64,000 nucleotides of DNA from Bugula neritina (Eukaryota; Bryozoa; Gymnolaemata; Cheilostomatida; Bugulidae), in contig OZ037767.1 of NCBI GenBank assembly GCA_964035545.1, forward strand, positions 13,573,301-13,637,300. The letters are read 5' to 3'. The position numbers and the translations under genes are program-made. The notes beneath the pieces were generated by a model. That model searched no databases, was not told where the DNA came from, and saw nothing but the letters and a program-made list of their open reading frames with translations. Every line of letters begins with the position of its first letter. The stretch's first letter is position 1. Of the stretch, positions 58,901-64,000 are shown in pieces.

Positions 58901-61900
58901 AAACCTGTATTTAATAAGTTTAAGTAACATAAAATACTATAATATTTCTGGCAATAGTTAGAATTACTCATTCTTAGCCATATGTCTCAGAAAGATGCCA
59001 ATGGTTAAAGAGCTACCACCCAATTTACTGCGTGACCTTTGATACAATAAGAAAAATTTACACATTACAGGCTGCTAATTTGCATAAATTATTACTAAAT
59101 TACAGACTGAAAGATGTAGTCTAGATAAATGTGAGCAATATTGAATAACATGGAAACCAGCCTGAAATGCACAGGTTACCTCCAGGGTGTGGTAACTGGC
59201 AGATATAGAAGCAACTACAACCCATATGCTAATCAGCAGGTGAAGTAACTGCACTAATTATACAATGACACAGGAATGGTTCTCCCTTCTGAAACTTTAG
59301 CATAGTTAAACATAAGCAACAGCTAGTTGTCTTACTGGAAAGAGATGGAAGTAGCAATCTAAGTTTAATCTTGTACGAGTATGTTTTAATAATCTTTGCT
59401 ACTAAACAAATTTACAAATGTATATTTGCTCTACAGAGCAATAAAAGCAATAATATAAATTGGAAAGCACCTGTACAAGAGACCAAATATTAGTTTAACT
59501 TTAGGTATGGTCGCCTGGTACATGCTCATATAGAGTTATTTCCTCTGAACATATAAAGAAAAGTTTCTTTATACCTTCCTTATAAAAGCAACTCTTGAAC
59601 GGACTCACACCTAATACTGAAGTAATTTGCATAAATTCACATATCTTTGATGATTGACAAATACTATAGTGACAGACAAAAAAACTACCACTGATGTATG
59701 TTTCTTATTAAACGGCCGATTCCTAATTAGAGGTTTAAGCAGATAAAAACTTTCAGCAGGGTTTCTGGTACTGCAGAGAAAGATATAGGATGGCACACCA
59801 TCTGGGGGAGTTGCAGGTCACCAGCAGCATAGTATTATAAATACACTGCTATGTCAACTGGAGGTCAGTCAAACTATGTCAACAGCAGCATCTGTTAACA
59901 GCTTACACTTTGTTGGGTTGAAACTGAAAAAATATTAGTCATCTGTCTCTCTTATGACAATAACATTAGGTCACACATTAAAAATGCATGACATTCCCAG
60001 AGATAATATTAATAGGTGTAGTAGGCTGGGACTGCTGGTACCAAGTATTATGATATATGGCTAACTATTTGTTGTACACCAGAATTTATTCATCTGGGAA
60101 GATAGCTGTCTGAGAGAGTATCAATAGAAAGAACATCTGGAAGGGAAGACAAATCCTGATAAAAATCATCAGTTTTACTTGGAGTCGAAAAAAAATTGAT
60201 AAATTTGCACGACAGTAGCAGGCAAGAGATGGTTATACGACTTTTTCAACCATTAAACAAATTCCCTCCACCACAAAGCAGATCTGCGGATATTTTTGTG
60301 CAGGGAGGACTTGATATTTCAATTACATCTCTCTTATCAACATTAGCTACATAGGCTGATGAAACTACTGCAACCAGTAGGCTACTAGCTGTGAGCAATA
60401 AATGATACAAATAGTAAGACACAAAGAATAAAATACATATGCTAACATCTAAAGTCTAAACTAAAGGGTATCAGAAATGCATAGCATTTTCCAAGCTAAT
60501 TTTAAGTTGCTACATTTTTAAACAAATTTGATTGTAAATATTTACACATCTAACAAAACTTTATTGATGGTGCCCTGATAGCAGATACATGAAAAATAAT
60601 CGAAAGATCCATAAAATTAATAAATCATAGTAAAATTTGCAAAATATATAATAATCAGAACTGAGGTCAGTAGACTTTTTATTCCACTGCAGTAAACAGC
60701 TTCATGAAAGATTTATAGAAAATAAAATGTGTGCTACTATTTGAATTTATTTCATAAGATACTTATACAAATAACATCCTTAGCCGATTGGTAATTATAG
60801 CGAAAAACAAGTAAGTGTAGATGTGTGGAAAGCATCTAGGTCAAAATTTGTGAGTTTAAGGATAGTGAGAAAATCATTTATTGCAAAAGTATTCAAGTCA
60901 ATAACTATTTTGATAAAGCTAGTTTCATTATTTTCAACTTTGTCTTTTAAACTTTAGTTTTGTATTTCATACAATAAAAAACAATAAAAATATAATAACA
61001 AAAATAACAGTGCATACTTAGGTTTACTTATCAATGCATTTCTATTTAACACAGTTATATAACATGCTTTATTAAAATTTCATAACTATTACTGTGTAAG
61101 TGAATTTAACTAGAACAAAAAGCATGGGCAAATACTATTACTATTAGTATTAGTAGTCTAAGTATATGTGCTGTTTACTATAAATTGAGAATTGCAGATA
61201 AAATTTCAAATGCAAGTGAAGATATCAATGACATCCTTATTAAATTAATCTTACGAATAGTAATTCTCAAGTAAGTTTATCATATTGCAAGATGTTAATG
61301 AATTACCAGCACCACAGCTATTATTAATTACAACAAGTATTGCCATAATTATTGGCATTAGTCTTGAAATTATGATAAATGTTATATTCAATCATTCGCT
61401 TAGAGTTAATCATTGAATTTGAAATTAGTTATAATAAATTTCAATATTAAAACTTAAAGTTGCTAATTATTTGTATTGCTACAGCTATTAATAATAGCAT
61501 ATTTATCAATATAAAATTTTTTTAAATAAATATATCATCATACCTAGACTCATTAGTTAAAATATAACTATGGACTTGGAGTAGAGTGAATAGTTTAACT
61601 CTATAACAGTATAAGTAAACTTATAACCAGAGTCCTACACACTTAATCATCATCTTATAGTTAATAGTGATAAACTCAATCACATTCATAATGATACTAA
61701 TTCAAACTAAAACCTATAGGTAACTGTAGTCATACCAACAATCCTAATCAGAACGAATAATGATAATCAATTACATTGAATGATAACATTACGAATAACT
61801 GAGTCTGGAGGTGATACCAAAGACAAAGTAAAAGTAAATAAGTAATCGATATTAAATTAATCATAATGACCAAAACTAAAGCATATTATAATAATAATTA

Positions 61901-62686
61901 TTATTAATTATTATTGTAAAATATCATTATGATTATCATTATGATTATAAGTATAACTATATAATAACGATAATGCAAATGATTATGACAAATAAAATTA
62001 ATACTTAATAAAACTTAAACTAAAACGTGAAGTTTAAGTTAAAGTCAGAGTTATGTTACTCACTCTCGGTCAATGTAGAAGGGGAACTCTGAAAGTGAAT
62101 AAAATATTAATAAAAATAAGAATACTCACGTTTTAAAATAAATGTCCACAATTACTTTCAGCAAAGCCAATCAACTGTTGTCTGTCACTGTTAGTGTTAC
62201 TGAAAGTAATATTCAAATAATATTGCAGCGCTAGCGGGTAGCCGAGATAGTAAGAGGAAAAACTCACTCTGGGTCTGAGAGGGACCCGGACTGGGAGACT
62301 CAGACTGGTCCCAGGAGTGAGGAGTCAGGTCAAAGTGAAAGCGTATCACTATCAGACTAGAAGTAAAAGTAATTATAATTATTGCAACACACCTGAAAAA
62401 TCATAAATTGACTTACAAAAAAAATTTCAAAGACCATTTTGTGGTCTAAACCTTAAACCACATTGTGTTTTTTTTTAACAAGTTCATATCAAGCCACTTG
62501 AAACCTTTTTATAATAATCATGATGAACATGACGATTATCCCAATAGGCTGCACCGAAAATACCGGAACCAACCGAGTCCATTATTTTGCTTATGGAAAA
62601 TTGAAGCGCCTGCTATTACAATTTCTACACTTTCGAGTTGTTCACTTTATGCAAATCAGCGGCATGGTAATAAAATAAATATATAC

Positions 62687-62705
62687 GGGGGGGGGGGGGG
62701 GGGGG
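62687..62705 (+). repeat. 19-base G homopolymer
   Basis: An uninterrupted run of 19 G in otherwise AT-rich sequence. The length may be inaccurate because homopolymers are error-prone in sequencing. Confidence 0.95.
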
Positions 62706-62780
62706 CACAACGGGCCAGATTTTGAATTTTTTGCTCTCATTCGTCTATTTTTCAAGTTACTAGTTTAATGATCTCTAGTC

Positions 62781-62880
62781 CAGTGGTTCCCAACCTTTTT
62801 CATACTATTCCCCCCTTTAATAAATGTTGACTATTAATTTCCCCCCTTTCGAAGAGCAAAAAGATTTTATGACTTACTGA
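62781..62880 (+). mobile_element. hAT-like terminal sequence (single end)
   Basis: CAGTGGTTCCCAACCTTTTT is a well-known type of hAT (Charlie-like) terminus, followed by C-rich, pyrimidine-rich subterminal sequence. I find no matching inverted end in the remaining 1.2 kb, so the other end is outside the window or lost. Confidence 0.6.
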
Positions 62881-63235
62881 ATGAGAATATATGATACAAT
62901 GCAATATATTTTGTTCTATTATATTGGTATATAATATAATTATGATAATATTAGTAATATTATCGTTATTTTAATATTATAAAACACAGAACAGTTCAGT
63001 TATTAATGTTATGGCTTCATTTGATGCTTTTGTGCCAGCTTGCTTAAGCCTGGCTCTGCTTTTGACCAGGCCCATCTCAAGTCACTCTGCAGGTTAAGGC
63101 AGCTTCTCTTCTCTTTGAATTGATGAGAATCCTACCTGACACGGATAAGTGGTGGTGGATGACACCAAAAAGTCTGCTTTGTTAATTATGTGTGGGAAAA
63201 GTTTGCTTGTTGAAACCCACAACTATTTTAGGTAA

Positions 63236-63500
63236 AACTGGTGCATGTAAAAATGGCACAGGTAATAATGGAACAAATGAAAAAGTAGGTAAAAATGGCA
63301 CAGCACTGATTTTAATTTTTTCCAAACTCAAACCTCAAACCCCCAACCCTTGAACCCAAAAGCCCTACCCCTTAACTCAAATTCCCACCCCCAAACTTCA
63401 GAACCCCAAGTACAAACCCAAAATCCTCACCTCAAACCCCTCTTTCAACAATGACACAGGTAATAATGGCACAAATGGAAAATTATAAATAACAATGGCA
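63236..63500. repeat. C-rich degenerate array flanked by AATGGCACAGGTAATAATGG repeats
   Basis: About 110 bp of degenerate C-rich, CAAACCCC-like sequence on the plus strand (about 63325-63450), with a G-rich counterpart at about 63525-63575, lies between two copies of an ATGGCACAGGTAATAATGG-type motif (about 63253 and 63455). The C-rich and G-rich tracts are roughly complementary, so this may be a small inverted element adjoining the SINE at 63602. Confidence 0.6.
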
Positions 63501-63601
63501 CATTTTCATTATTAGCATTGTAGATTTGAGTTGGGGGCTAGGTGTTCAGGATGGGGGGTTTGGAGGTTTGGGAAAGTTTAACACCACTGTGCCATTTGAA
63601 A

Positions 63602-63696
63602 AATAATTTTGCCCCCACTGGGAATCGAACCCGTGAACTCTGGCTTGCAAGCAAGTGTACTAACCATTACACCACGGGGACCACTGGGTAAACTTA
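63602..63696 (-). mobile_element. tRNA-derived SINE, family B, copy 2
   Basis: The minus strand reads AGTTTACCCAGTGGTCCCCG then TGGTGTAATGGTTAGTACA, CTTGCTTGCAAGCC, GGGTTCGATTCCC and GTGGGGGCAAAATTATTTTT. This matches 34233-34330 across the tRNA-like part and both flanks. The acceptor stem pairs well here, but the anticodon arm is the same abnormal palindrome. Confidence 0.75.
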
Positions 63697-64000
63697 TCAC
63701 TACACCATGTTTACCTAAAATCGGAACAGGTTCTTCTCCTGTAAAAGTTTATTGAGTGTGCGGGGAAAGACACCATGTTTTTGAGAGACGCCACCACTTT
63801 AGTGTAACTTTAAAAACATTGCCGCTGCTATGAAAAGCAATGACATGATTGCACTCCCGCATTTTCAGGTTCAGATTATATTCACTAGGTATGTAGTATA
63901 CATGTTATTGAGATTGACTTGCATGGATGCTAAAAGTTGGCCTGTTTATTTTTGCATATTTTTGACTTTCATTCAGATCAGAAATGGCTATATCTATAGA

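Larger units (their letters stand above)
53994..64000. other. 10 kb without supported coding sequence
   Basis: I found no exon with a recognisable protein family here. The region is AT-rich, with the repeats listed separately. Between 60,900 and 62,050 it is extremely AT-rich with short inverted and tandem ATTA/AATCAT motifs. A somewhat GC-richer patch at about 62,220-62,340 (GGGTCTGAGAGGGACCCGGA) could mark a promoter or first exon. It is probably the PRKD 5' flank or a large 5'-UTR intron. Confidence 0.45.

Noticed and set aside
63325-63450. Interstitial telomere repeats, because of CCCCAACCC and CCCTA-like motifs
   Set aside because: No regular TTAGGG/CCCTAA unit is present; the tract is irregular and looks like a degenerate C-rich stretch of a repeat element.

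Overview
This is 64 kb of an AT-rich, intron-rich nuclear genome from a multicellular animal. MAM and EGF domains, a TAF6L-type gene, a PPP1R36 gene and a protein kinase D gene all point to Metazoa. Short exons with canonical GT..AG borders, no vertebrate-type repeats and many minisatellites suggest an invertebrate. I cannot name the species or phylum. All gene models were built by hand from exon phase matching and protein-family resemblance; no search was run.

Layout: (1) 1-6014, plus strand: 3' part of a PPP1R36 orthologue (protein phosphatase 1 regulatory subunit 36); its 5' exons lie off the left edge. (2) 15046-7762, minus strand: a single-pass membrane protein with signal peptide, MAM domain, ten complete EGF repeats and a transmembrane segment; 14 exons whose summed length is divisible by three (733 aa). 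(3) 22114-15369, minus strand: a TAF6L/TAF6-like histone-fold and HEAT protein of the SAGA/TFIID type, 9 exons, 566 aa. (4) 25575-39766, plus strand: URB2 (NPA2), a ribosome-biogenesis protein, about 29 exons and about 1,520 aa. (5) 53932-40951, minus strand: protein kinase D (PRKD), 16 coding exons, 866 aa, with both C1 domains, PH domain and kinase domain intact. (6) 53994-64000: no coding sequence that I can support; 5' flank or 5'-UTR introns of the kinase gene plus repeats.

The genes are unrelated housekeeping, signalling and adhesion genes; there is no operon-like logic. TAF6L and URB2 are divergent, URB2 and PRKD are convergent (1.2 kb apart), and the MAM/EGF gene follows TAF6L head-to-tail after only 0.3 kb.

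The unusual content is in the repeats. At least two minisatellites are built from duplicated exon-intron junctions (a 3' splice site in PPP1R36, a 5' splice site in URB2), and a second URB2 5' splice site has a simple duplication. Minisatellites in different genes share a TATATCAGT core, and two of them share a 32-bp period. One 1.9-kb array has a 672-bp higher-order period. Mobile DNA includes a 1.2-kb hAT-type element with an 8-bp target duplication, a 755-bp inverted-repeat element with a 9-bp target duplication and clustered GATCGATC motifs, a 2.6-kb long-inverted-repeat element, two tRNA-derived SINE families and a dead non-LTR reverse-transcriptase fragment.
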